Shown here: in pieces, positions 1 through 12,001 of the stretch
How the letters are laid out: every line of letters starts with the position of its first letter
Position numbering within the stretch: position 1 is the stretch's first letter
From: Centropus unirufus
Taxonomy: Eukaryota; Chordata; Aves; Cuculiformes; Centropidae
Direction: 5' to 3'
DNA: 64,000 bases
NCBI GenBank assembly: GCA_013397695.1
Contig: VYZI01000346.1
Span: forward strand, 294,381-358,380
Program-made: the position numbers and the translations under genes
Notes under the pieces: generated by a model
Seen by the model: only the letters and a program-made list of their open reading frames with translations
The model's database searches: none
Told to the model about the DNA's origin: nothing

Positions 1-1509
1 TTGAAGGTTTGTGAGGCAATTGCTCTTTGTGAAAATAGGGAGCTTTCAACAACATCTGGCAAAAAAATCCCAGGCTTAGGTTGACTGACAATCTCATTTA
101 TCACAGGCTGAATCAACTTGAGTAATGGGAGGGTGTTAACACAAAGGAAAAAGTCACTTAGACTACACCACCATAGAAGCTGGGAGTAGGGGAGTTCTCA
201 ATAGTCTTCAAGGCTGTACATCTGGCCATGTGAACAGCTTACAGCCTATTAATAAAACTAGGTTATACTCCACCCAGCCAGCCAATAGCCACACACTGCT
301 TTCTGTCTAGACTTCCCATTGTTTGCCAAGTGTAATGTGAGGTCTCATTATCAGTAGTCACAGCCTGGTGTACCCCAGGACCAATCTCTGCAGAGGACAG
401 ACTGTAATGCCACCCTATTATAGCTATAGCGATTTGTAGGTGAGAATTGCTGACCAGCCCCTGTATAATCTAGAAAGGCCATGGGGAGTGGAACAGTAAC
501 CATACAATGATTTCCCCTGCCCCCAAAATCTTTGCTGAAGAATATGGTTGGGCTCCTTCCAGAGTAGTCAGCTCTCTTTATCTCTGCTTTTTTTTTTTTT
601 TCTTTAAAGATAGTTTTTGAATGGCTTTTTAACTTCACATTACAGTAAGCAGTGCTCCTCTCCCTGACCCTATGCAATTGTATTCTCCTTGAAAAAACTA
701 AAAAAGAAAAGTCCAAACCAGGTAATGTTTAGGTAATTTTTTCCCTTCAATAACTGTTGTTCACAGCCTGGGCAAAAACTGATGATGTGAAAGCTTCTAA
801 TTCAATAACTGTGAACAGACCTCAGAAACAATAAAGCTTCTTACTAGAAGGGAAGGGAATTATCACAAATCCTTTCATTCCTACCTCTACCTTTCCACTT
901 AGAAAAGGCCACCACCTCTCAGATACTCAAGGCATAAAATACCTTTTACAAGGGGCAACTACCTCTTCATTCAGTGTCTTCTAATTTCAACGGAGAACAA
1001 CTGGAAAACATTAATCCTCTTCTAATAATAACGTCCACCCCTGCCTTCTACGCTATGGGTAGCTTCAAGAACACAGCATGGCTCCCATTAACTCAGCAAC
1101 TCTTAACATGACCTCAATAGTCTACAGGGAATTTTTAATTCCTAATTAAAGGTTTATGCTAGAGTCGTTAATGGGAAAAAACAGACCTTGTTCTCTCAAC
1201 ACTTGTCTTAAATACTGATTTAATAATATCAGCACCTGTAGAACGCTATAAACAGTGCTGTCAAGCAGCTTCATTCCTCCTTAGCCCCCATCCTCAAAAT
1301 CATGAGATCATTTTTTTCCACCCATCCAGAATCCCATGCAATTTATCAAAGCCCACTAGGATTTCTTCAAGAACACAAACTGAAGGGTCTCTTATCTCCT
1401 ATTTCACTTTTTTTCCCCCTCTCAAGGGGATTTCAAACAACAGAATTCAGAGACAGCTATTCCAGTAATCACTCTAGCTATAAACTTAGACATGAAGACA
1501 AATACTTAC
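1..1509 (-). other. CELF1: CELF1 intron downstream of the N-terminal exon
   Basis: This lies between the N-terminal exon and CELF1 coding exons beyond the left edge. It is AT-rich, with a T-run near 588-601. I see no exon, RNA gene or recognisable repeat in it. Confidence 0.7.
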
Positions 1510-1589
1510 ACAGGGCTAGCATTCAAGGAGCAATGGTCCACCATCATCTCTGGGAGGAAATCCAACTTGAACGCAGCCATCACCTCGAT
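1510..1589 (-). CDS. CELF1: CELF1 5' coding exon (alternative N-terminus), partial gene
   Basis: CELF1 is an RNA-binding protein with three RRMs that controls alternative splicing, translation and mRNA decay through GU-rich elements. Only its N-terminal exon lies here. On the minus strand an acceptor (…GGTTTGTCAG, ending at 1590) is followed by 9 untranslated bases and ATG at 1580. The reading begins MAAFKLDFLPEMMVDH and continues CSLNASP to a GT|GTAAGT donor after 1510, leaving phase 2. This matches the known longer CELF1 N-terminus, with Ala where I recall Ser in human (LNSSPV). The RRM exons must lie to the left of the window. The short exon would be missed by ORF length alone; the call rests on the peptide match plus both splice sites. 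Orientation and place fit CELF1 beside PTPMT1 in human. Confidence 0.9.
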
Positions 1590-3740
1590 CTGACAAACCA
1601 CTAATACTAAACCAATGTATCGCCTAACCCCGAAACAACACCACTTTCCAAAAGTCCTGCAGGTCTTAACACTCAGCCACACATAAAACACCCAAACCAC
1701 AGAAACAGAAGCTCAGGGAGACCAGCAATAGACACCACAGAAACAGGCTGGACTGGGAAAGGGACATAGAATCCCACATTAAAAAGGGGATGCGACCATG
1801 TGAAGTGAGGCTCAGCTTAATACACAATGAAAATGCTGATGCACTGGACTTGTTTTGTGCAATTTTCCCTGGCGAAGCAGTACTGAGTGCACTGTCAGAT
1901 AAACAGAGTGTCAGATCCATGAAGATAGCAATGGGTAACAGAGCAGAAAGAATACAAACTCCAGCCTTTCCATCCCCAACTAACTCCTTACCTCCCAAAA
2001 TGGCAGTCCATGGCCGCGAGGCTCATTCAGAGTCTTCCCATATCACCATTATCAATGGGTGATCTCACTCCTCCCACCTTGTGCACTATTTCTTACACTC
2101 TCCTAACCTTACACTCTCCTAACTTCTAGGGAGAAAAATTCCAACTAAAATGTTTCTCTAAACCTGCCAAAAAATTCAAAGCTAAGAAGATTTGATTACT
2201 CAAAAATTCTTAAGCTACCACAGAACATCAAAACGTACTCCTTTTATGGGAGCAAAACACAGATTTTTCTGGAAGCAAGAGTTTGCCTGTCATGCACCTA
2301 CAAATCCAAATTCACTGAGCCTACAGATGATAAAGAAAGGGGAAAACATATTGATTTGTTGAAAACTGTTTTATAATTTTGAAAACACTGATCAGAACAC
2401 CTCAGCTCCTTCATCAGTAAAACAGGAAGACCATGTTGATCAAGGAACTGTGAGATGTATTTATACACACAATATGGGCCTCTTGTTCCATCTCCAGTTC
2501 CCAAACTAATGGGGAGATAATCCGGATAACACAGGAGGCATTGGAAAACTCAGAAATACTTGATTGCAGACAGTGAGTGCTGCAGAGGCAGCTGGGTGTG
2601 TCAGAGCCCTCCAGGAGGGGTGATTCAAGTCAAACATGAATCCAAATAAGCCTTACGTATATGATAGATATGACCACAAAATAAACTCTCAAGACCATCA
2701 AGGAATGCAAGCGTGGGCTGCTGTGATTCCTTCTTTCCTGTCTGACAGTGGCTGCAAGCTTTACTTGCACGTATTTAGTGGCCAGTATGTATAGCTTTCT
2801 TTATTCCTGTACAGTTACAGCATGTCAATTCCTTTTTCATTAAAAAAAATTCCAACCTCTGAAAAAAAAAAGATTTCCAATCTTCCGCCCACAGTGAGGT
2901 TAATTGAAAGGTTATTTAAAGGAGTTAGGCCTCTTAATAGAGAGATGCATGTTACTGTGAAATAGAGAGGGCATGAATTTAGCACACAGATATTCAACAG
3001 TAACTGCTTCATGTATGCTTTTACCATGCAGTAAGTGCATGAAAGCTTATTCTTTAATGAAAAAGGTGTAAGCTACCTGCCAAGCACCAATGTTAAAAGC
3101 ATGCAAACAGGCATTAGGGAGCATAGGTCAATTTAAGCTTTCAGTACATTGTTCATATATCCCTTCAGACACAAAGGATTCCCACTTGACAAATGCCATG
3201 TTATGTAAAAAACATAATATTCAAGTATTAAATTGAGCCCAGAGCCCAGTGAATGGATTTCTCTAAAATAAGCCTGCAGAGGAAAACGATTCAGAGTTAT
3301 ATGATTAGGGAAGCAGAACATATGGTGAGGTTCTGGCCACTGTTCACATAAATCTATAGAAAAACACTGTGGATTCTGGTCTTGCCTAAAAGCAGAATTC
3401 ATTCCTTCTGGTCTTTGAGTAATCTTTAGCTTTTTTAAGCAGCCAGTAAAATACCCCAGCATCATGTTCACTGTATGTTTGATGAAAGATAATGCTGGCA
3501 ACAGAAACTCTAGAATATGGGTTTTAAAAAGGTTACTGGGATTGGTTTACTGGAGAAAATCCATAAGTCATTATGACTTGATCCTACACCTACTCTTTCC
3601 CTCAATCTCTTTGCAACTCAAAATGGAAGTCATATCTGCTTGGTTCCATTAAGTTAAAATTGCCACAAATTACAGGCACTGTCACACTGTCATAATTCAA
3701 TCTAACAGCTTTGATAATTAAGATATTAGTTTTGTGCAAT

Positions 3741-3990
3741 GTGACAGGATGAGGGGGAATGGACTCAAGCTGTGCCAGGGGAGGTTCAGATCAGACATTA
3801 GGAAAAATTTCTTCAACCAAAAGGGTCATCAGGCCCAGGCAGAGGCTGCCCAGGGAGGTGGTTGAGTCCCCATCCCTGGAGATATTTAAGGACAGGTAAA
3901 TGGGGTACTTAAGGATGTAGTATAGTGGCGGCCAGGTATGGTTGGACTTGATCTCAAAGGTCTTTTCCAGCCTGGTGATTCTATGATGAT
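3741..3990 (+). mobile_element. CR1 LINE, 3'-end fragment
   Basis: The plus strand reads as the CR1 3' tail: a 'gttcagatcagacattag' block, 'gctgcccagggaggtggt' followed by 'tggagatatttaa', then 'gttggacttgatctcaaagg' and a terminal 'ggtgattctatgatgat'. It is 5'-truncated, as most CR1 copies are, and has no coding capacity. It sits in the CELF1 intron, antisense to the gene. Confidence 0.93.
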
Positions 3991-6900
3991 CCTCCTACAT
4001 GTTTAGTTCCTATTATAATTGTTCTACTTTCTCCTGTAATGCTCTCACTTCATTCAATAAGTACTGCCAAAAATATTTCAAAATATTTGTCAAAAATACA
4101 TGCTGTTATGCACAATTTGGGCGACAGCAAGAATCAGTACCAGAATGGTGAATAAATATCTGGAGTACCTTAGGGTACCAAACTTCTTCAGTAATAATGG
4201 TGATTTCAGTGACACAGCACTATGATACAAACAGGTTGGTTCTAACACAATTTAGTTGAAGGCATCAAACTAGTGAAAAGATTTACAGACTTGTGATAAA
4301 CATCAAAGAGGAACAAGATGGTACGTTGCTCCTGCATAGAAATAATAATTAAATGAGGACATGGTGTTTCTTTGGAATTACACAAAAAACCCCAAAAGTC
4401 ATCCTACCCATTGTTCACAAATTAAAATAAGAGAGCTAAACACACTTATTTTTTTGTTCAGATGTCAAATTCCTGCTCGCTTCCAGATCCATTCTTTGAC
4501 TGCTCCTATTCAGAGGATAATAGAAACAATGTCTGAAATTCCAAGCCCTATGGACTGTAGCTACACATGTAAAAGGGGTGCTAATGTGACAAAACGAACA
4601 TTAAAAATTTCTACACACTACAAATTAAATCTCCCTTTTTTTTTTTTAACACTTCTGAAGCCCTAGATTCTGCTGTAGAATATACCCTATAGGCTCCTCG
4701 GAGATTGTAGGGTATAAATGCTGGAAGTTTTGCTTTAATTTTACAGCATTACCTCACATCCTGGGGCACAAAATCCAAAAGAAAACCCAAACAACCAAAC
4801 AAAGAAACTGGGTTGTATTTTCTTTCCTAAGAAAGCCTTGTTCGTTTCAATGAGCAATTAACTCTGAAAGCTAAAGATAACACCATCTTTTATTTTATAC
4901 AGCCTGAACCTCAGACAACGCATACAAATCTGAAGCTGAGGGACTCCCAGGATGGTGAGAACAAACTATGGGAAAGGATGCATGCTATGGGGAAATCAGA
5001 CGTTGTGAAGCTTTGAAGGAGACAGGTCCTAGAATAAACTTCCCCTTGTATTATCTGTGCACATGCACATCCCTGCCGTGTTGCTGAATTGCGGTTTAGT
5101 TTTCAAACTGATAACCCCTAGGTTACATGTATCAAAATACAGTAACTACTAGTCAATATTTTGTCATTTTATTGTTATCATGTGAACAGGTGGTCAGAAT
5201 ATTTTCTGCATAGACCAAAATCCAAACTCTGTCCATCCCTCACTGCATACAAAAAGCCCCTTACCTTGTTGCCAAGACTGCAGTTCCTTGCTCTGAAAGT
5301 GTCTCTGACAGTTACATACTGTGACTACACAAATCTGACATATTTAGGATCCTGAATGTATCAATCAAACAACACAAAGTTTTGGGCTGCCTACAATTCA
5401 GATTAAATTAACTGTAAAAGCTTTTTATTTATATGAAATTTGTAGAAGTTTGGAGAGGTGGAGAAAAAGGATGGGAGGAGGTGATAAATGCTTTCATCTC
5501 AGAAATAGCAGCGTTTCACTGTGCTCTGTTATGTGTTTATCTTTGTGAACAAAGTCCTATTTACCTGTAACTTTTATTCCAACTAATTTTCTGAAAGTTC
5601 AGAAGAAATGAATTCTGAACTTCTGTATGAGTGAAGAATTCTCAGAACTCCCAGCTCTCTGCCAGAAGATGAAGCAGCAAGATGTTTTTTTAGACAAGAA
5701 ACACACAGAGGTACATTTTCTTTTAAATTGCCCAAGAGCTTCCTCAAACACACCTGCTTCTACCAAAAGCTCTACTTCTTTCTGCCATGCAACATTCACT
5801 CGAAACAGAACCTACTGCCACATAATTCACAAAGCAATTGTAGTTTCCTGTGTTCATAGGAGTAAAGCAAAAGACTGGCAAAGGCAAATGTGAAACTGGT
5901 CAGATGGAACACTTCTTAAATTCATAGATAAGGTAAATATTTAGTGGCAGTGACTTTTGTAACCCAGTTGGAGCACAACTGGATGCTTGCATGGATATAC
6001 TGTTTCACTTCTATTTACTGCACCTGCCTTTAAATCCCAGCTGGCTTTTTTTTAAGCCGAGTGGGGGCTATATGCAAAACACTGTACATAAGAACTACCA
6101 TTTTCTAGCTAACATTCAGAATGAACAACTAAGTAACCTCATGTTTAAGCAGAGACTAATCAATAATTACTAAGATTTTAGACCCACTTGTCTAATGCAC
6201 ACAGTGCTCAGCATTATCAGAAGGAAAACACAAACTAGGTGGTGTCCAGTGTGGCAGCTCAAGTTCCTTAGTCACAACCATTTAGCTTTCTAAATCAATC
6301 ACAGCAAAACCTTCACGTGATTGGATTAAAACCGCTGAAGTTACCGCTTCTTTGTGACAACTCAGACCACAACTTTGAGGTGGCAAAAGAGTATGTAGTT
6401 TATGCCTGTGTAATTCTGTTGTGTGAAGGGTTTCTGAACTAAGCTGGTCAGAGAAGACCTATCACTTGAATGTGCTGTTTCAGAGAGGCACCAAGGAATC
6501 ACAAACTGTGGTAGAAAAGAGGGCTCTGTTCCCAATTTAATGCAAAAATCCAAGCAACTTCCCTTAGCTTTTATATTTCCAGTTGTCACACAGGCAAACC
6601 CGGATCCAGTGATGCTTTCCTGGGAGGCAGAGAACCAAGAATACTGTTTGCTATACCATAGACTTACACACTAGAGAGTTAACTCTGAGTATGCCAATAT
6701 ATACCAGAAGCAGAACTATAAAAAGCAAATCAATCCAATAATTCAAGATCCTTCAGTGACTCCTGCCTGTTCAGCTCTCCAGACCACAGCCGACAGCCAG
6801 ACTGGTTCAGAGTTGCTTGCTTACTGAGGGGCAAAGGACAAGAACCAAATGCTCTATTTTGACCTCTCCTTCACTTAATGCTAAATGATAAGGAGCTTAA

Positions 6901-9900
6901 TGCTGCAAGACATTAATTACTTTGACACATTTATTTGAATACAAACAGTGGATACAAAAGTTTTCAGGAAGGAACGGTAATAGGTTTGTGCGTTGTTCCT
7001 TTAGAAAGAGGACAATAAAAATCCAACTGAGCTCTCTGTAGCAGATCTCTTATTTCCGTTAATCAAAATACTTATAGATTAGAACACACACTGCACAAAG
7101 ACACCAGCTTCCTCCTGTTTGCTCTCCATGCTGCACACATTAGTGCAAAGGCACTTCAAAGGGCATCAGTAAAGTAGTCTAGAATACCAGGTCTTTAGAC
7201 AGGCCAGTGACTGCAAGCCATTATTTGGCTAGAACTACAAAGAGTAAAGTCCAGGAACCCTCTAGGGCTCTTGCAGAAACATCTTTGACCCTAATGTAAC
7301 AGCAAAAACAAATAAGGAAGATTTGTATCTACAGTATTATCCACATACCAATGTGATGCCAAACAGCTCTGCTTTGACAGCCACACGTTGATTTGCCTGA
7401 CCAGTTTAGATGGCCCTCTTGCTTTCATTTAAAAAAAGTGATGAAGTGAATGCACATACCAACTTATAATAGGACACGTGGCTATTACCTTAATCTGCTA
7501 GTATTTCCAAATTAAATTTTCAAATAAAAGCTAAGGAAGTAAAAGCTCAGTGACTGACATAACAGTGTTCCTTCTCTGAGGAGGAAAGGAGATGTTATCT
7601 CATACGAAGGGTAGTAGATTTTTTAAACTCCTTGTTGGTTTAGGAGTGCAGATGCAACAAACTTACACAAGTGCAAGAACAGACCGCACAAGTACTTGGA
7701 GAAGAGCCACCAGAGGCTACCAGACCAGGAGGTATTGTAGGCCAGTAGCCTCCAAAGCTCTCTGCTTTGAGACAACTCAAATATTTTTGCATTATTTTGA
7801 GGTTCATCACAACTATTATGTCCAGAATCTTTATCTATTTAGTTCATTTTTTTACAATACCAAAGAACTTCAAATATCACAGTCTGCAACAGAACCATTA
7901 ACAGAGACGGACAATTTAATTTAGTCTTTACTTGAATTTTTCCAAAGGCAGCCAGTGGCTGCGTACTGCATTTTCAAGGAGAGTACCTGTGCGGCATTAG
8001 GATAAAAATCTACCACATCACAGTGAAATAAAGATGCCAATGAAAGTAAAATCTTCAAATTAAAATATTTTCCTAGAAACTCAATCCTCTCTTTGGTATT
8101 TATTTCCTTCTTGTACTCATTCCCCAATGATACACTGAACACTCCCATTAATCCTCACAGGAACATAACAAGAGAGCAACCTGGATTGTTGTCTCTTCCT
8201 CACAGAGTCAGACATTTTCTTTTGGTAGCTTTAGACTTCAATTTTTTTATTTCAAGTTCCCAATTGTGACCTTCAGAATAGAGATCTGAAGCTTATATTA
8301 AATTTGTCTTTCCCAGTCAAATTTTGTTTCTTTATCTGGCATATTTCCCTTTTTTTTTTCAGACTAAGGGAATAGAGAGGAAGATGAAGATCAGCATTAT
8401 CAGCTATTTCTTGGTAGTAGTGAATTAAAAAAAAAAGGTAACAAAAAACACCCCCACCACAGTAAAACTCCACGTGAAGAAGACAAAGGCCTGGCTGAGA
8501 CATTGTATGAAAGACACTGGACATGAAGCAAATAAGCAGATAACATATTGGCAAAAGACTAAATCCTGAACTTGGAACAATTACTGCAAGACAATCTATT
8601 CGAGCATCTGTACTTGTAGAACAGATAACAAAAAGCCTTAATGCGGACTCTCTGAATAATTAATTTTGGCAAATCATAGACAAGGAGTAATTGTCATGTG
8701 TTTATCCTTCTTTGCAAGACATTCTACAATTAATAATTAATTTGAGGAAGAAGCATTGATGTATGAATTTGCTTTTAAAGCAGAAGCATACAGGTTTCTT
8801 CCCTTCATTCCATGAAGACATAAAACATTAAAAGCAGCAATAAAAACTGTAAAAGATTTAATCCTTTAATCTGTCTCTGTAGGTTGTGGGTTTGTTTGGG
8901 TTTTTTTGTAAATAGATGTGAAACATGTATTTCAGTTACTGCTTAAGCTCCTTGGGAAGGATGTAAAGGAAGAATTTCAGTTAAAAATTATCTTTTTGAA
9001 CATCTGCCAACATTCCAGCACACAAACTTTGGGAAGCATCTTGAGTTTTTTTTCATTAGTGTCAGAACACAACAATGCTTCTATTTTGTGAGAGAGAAAC
9101 TATGGAAATATGAGGTACCTAAGAGAGATCTGAAAGACCTGTAGACAGTTTGGCACTGTAGACAGAAAAAAGTTCTTGAGAAAGTAGGAAAACCGCTTGG
9201 TAACAACAATAGTGAGAGGAAATAAAGGCAGCAGTTTGACACAGGACAGGAGACATGGCAGGAAATGAGAGTACAAAAAGTAAGGATGTGCATCTTCTGT
9301 GGAAGACAGATGACTGCCAGAAGAAGATGGGACGGAACATTTAACAGCAAAGTTTGAAAGGTTCTCTCCTCACTTTTTGCTTGTTGACTGAAGTTAGACT
9401 ATGAGACACACAGAAAATATGGATGACCAATCACATTGGACTTCAGAGCTTAAATCTTCAGCAGGATAAGAATACTAATGCTTACAAGCTACCGTGCCCT
9501 GAAAGAAGAGTGGTACAGATCACTGTCTTTCTTCTCTTTCTCTCCCCAGATGTTGTCTCTGAAATTACAAAAATGACAGGTTTTGTAACACTGGCCAGAA
9601 GTTTACCCACAGGTGTTTCAGCTTTCTGTGCAAGAGACAACTCTGCAGCCAATTCTGAGTGACAGAATACTTCAGATCCTCTTCGACTGACTCACTTCAT
9701 AAATACAAGACCTATAAAACTGGTTTCAAACAAGCCTCTGTTTTTCTGTCTTTTCCTGCGTTACAGAAATCTGCACCTCTGTATTTAGTTAAAAAGATGC
9801 ACTACAAACACACATTTTGTCATCTCTACAATGTTTGCTAGAGAGATTTTTTAAAGAACCAACTACACATTTTTAGTTACTTTTCTATCACTACAACAGA

Positions 9901-10640
9901 GCCAGAAGTTGTTGTTCTGCTAAGGAGCTGGAAATCCACTGGGTCCTGAAAACCTCTGAACTGTCTGCCTGTCTGCAGGCTAAACATGCCACAAACCACT
10001 ACAACAGGCAAAGCAACTACATTTACACAGAGAATTGCTGTGTGGTTGCATTTTGGACCGAGGCGAGACTACAGAAGCTGCTATACAATAACAGGGCAAT
10101 ACCACAGTTGAAGATTATTGTATTACCCTACATGAGGACTACAGAGAAGAAGAAATGTCTTTAACTGAAGTTTACTGCAATCAACACACCTTGTGCATGT
10201 GGAAAGTAAAAACTTAAAACAAGAACTGGTCCAAGTAACTTTTTTTTTTATATAAAATATGTAATTTGTATTCTTAACTCACAGGAAAAAATTTCATATT
10301 ATTAAATGACTTTGAAACCTCTCCTTACTTAAATGTCTTAGAATAGTAGTTGGGGCTATTTAAAATTTTATCTTCCTGAAGTATGAGAGGCTTTTTTTTC
10401 CCCTGCTAAGTTTCAAGAGACCCCTTGGACTAAACAAAGCAACAGGTCTCAAGTTTCATTGTCCTTTGCAGACACCAGAAGAGCCACGCATGCCATTTGA
10501 AGAGTCCTGTTATTTAAGTAATCCAAGTCTATGCTTTCTTAACCTGTGTTTTGTAATTGGCAAAATCCCGGTACTACCAAAGGGTTTAAAAACTAGGTCT
10601 AAACATAGATTACTCGGTCTATGAAGATACAAACTCTTCA

Positions 10641-10668
10641 GACAAAAAACAAACAAACAAACAAAAAA
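10641..10668. repeat. CAAA-rich simple repeat
   Basis: A short run of CAAA units with flanking A-runs, inside the CELF1 intron. Confidence 0.7.
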
Positions 10669-11960
10669 TGCCAGTACATCTCCTGTATGGTTCTAGCGGA
10701 GCAGCAAAGCAGCAGTAAAGGCAAAGTATAGAGCACCACCCACTAGGAAATAAGTTGAGTGTTTTACAAACCCCACAGTACCTGGAGACCAATGCTCTCA
10801 CAGTAGTACTTCCAAACACAGATGTAAAACACCAATTCTCTAAATATAATTTTAAAATGAAGGTGATTCTGGATTTCTTAATCCAAGTGTAGCTTGTTCT
10901 ACCCTGATGAGTAACTTATGGAGAGACAGAATATCCTGAAGTTTAAAGATAAATTCCATTTTCTTTCTGATATATATGACTAAATCTTTTTTTCAGTGCA
11001 TTTATGAAAACTCAAGCAAATGTCTGACCATAGCAGAAAACAAGTTTCCTCAAGACAGTATAAAAACTCAGCTCTTCCTGGTTGACTACAGACTAAAGGA
11101 TGCTTTAAATATGTCTGCCATAGTAGAGGTGAGCAACAATCACCACACTTTGAGCATCAAAACAGCAGTTACAGGTCAATTGTCCTCTGAAGTGACCTGA
11201 AACTCTTAAACTGCACAGTTACAGTCTGATCTATTATTTTGCCACTACTCTGATCACACAGTAAATCATTCCAACATGCTAAAACAGAGAAATAACAACT
11301 TGATCACAAAAAGTTCTTTCCATTGGGTAGCCACGCTGACTTTATCGACCACTCAGTCAAACTACTGAGAGAACCAAACATAAGCAGGGAATACATGACT
11401 ACTGAGCTGGAAACTGAATAACAGAGGAAGAGGGAATTGTCTCAGTTGTCTCTCAGTTGTCCCCTACTGGACTTCAGACATCACGAAGATTGCACCAGAT
11501 CCTTGACTTTTGCTCCAAGCATTTTCACACAAGGCTATATTCCTGTTCTGCTGCACATAGTCAGGCTTGTCTCAGCCCACAGAAGGTTGTTCCAGTAATA
11601 TTCACTTTCAGGGTTTCATGCGTTAAATACAGTTTTCCAGATTTGTTCTGGTCAAGAAATGACTAAGAAAACACACATTTTGACTTTGTAGTTAGTTATG
11701 TCTGTGTAAGGATTATGTTACAGATGGGGCCAAAGAAGGTTCTTGACCTGCTACTTGCAGTCCTAAGATGTTAATACCCCCAAGCCCCTTTAGCAGTACA
11801 AAGGCAGGAAACTGTGAAGAGTTTAAAGTTCAGGGAGCACTGCTCACCGCAGTGGAAAATGACCACTTTCATCATCTTAAGTAAAAATTATTTATCTCTC
11901 AGTCTTTGAAAGGAAGCTCTAATACACAACTAAGGAATATAAACTGTAGTTGGTTCATAC

Positions 11961-12001
11961 CTGCAGCTATGCACCTCCCTCTGGCTGTTCCAGTCTTCAC
12001 T
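11961..12001 (-). other. CELF1: Candidate 41-nt untranslated exon of CELF1
   Basis: On the minus strand a long pyrimidine tract ending CTTGTCTTTTAG (AG at 12003-12002) is followed by 41 bases starting AGTGAAGACTGGAACAGCCA and ending CTGCAG at 11961, directly before a GTATGA donor. The tract, AG and CAG|GTATGA spacing make a well-formed internal exon in the CELF1 direction. It contains no ATG, as expected for a 5' UTR exon spliced to the coding exon at 1589. This is inferred from splice signals only; a chance pair of sites cannot be excluded. Confidence 0.4.

Larger units (their letters stand above)
1590..11960 (-). other. CELF1: CELF1 5' intron sequence
   Basis: AT-rich sequence with frequent stops in all frames, inferred to be intron because CELF1 transcription must start further right. 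It contains a CR1 fragment at 3741-3990 and a CAAA-rich repeat near 10641-10668. A strong minus-strand donor at 1992 (see findings) may mark an alternative first exon. The short ORFs here show no family resemblance. Confidence 0.6.

Noticed and set aside
1302..1604. 100-codon plus-strand ORF over the CELF1 exon
   Set aside because: It is a shadow of the minus-strand exon and flanking intron.
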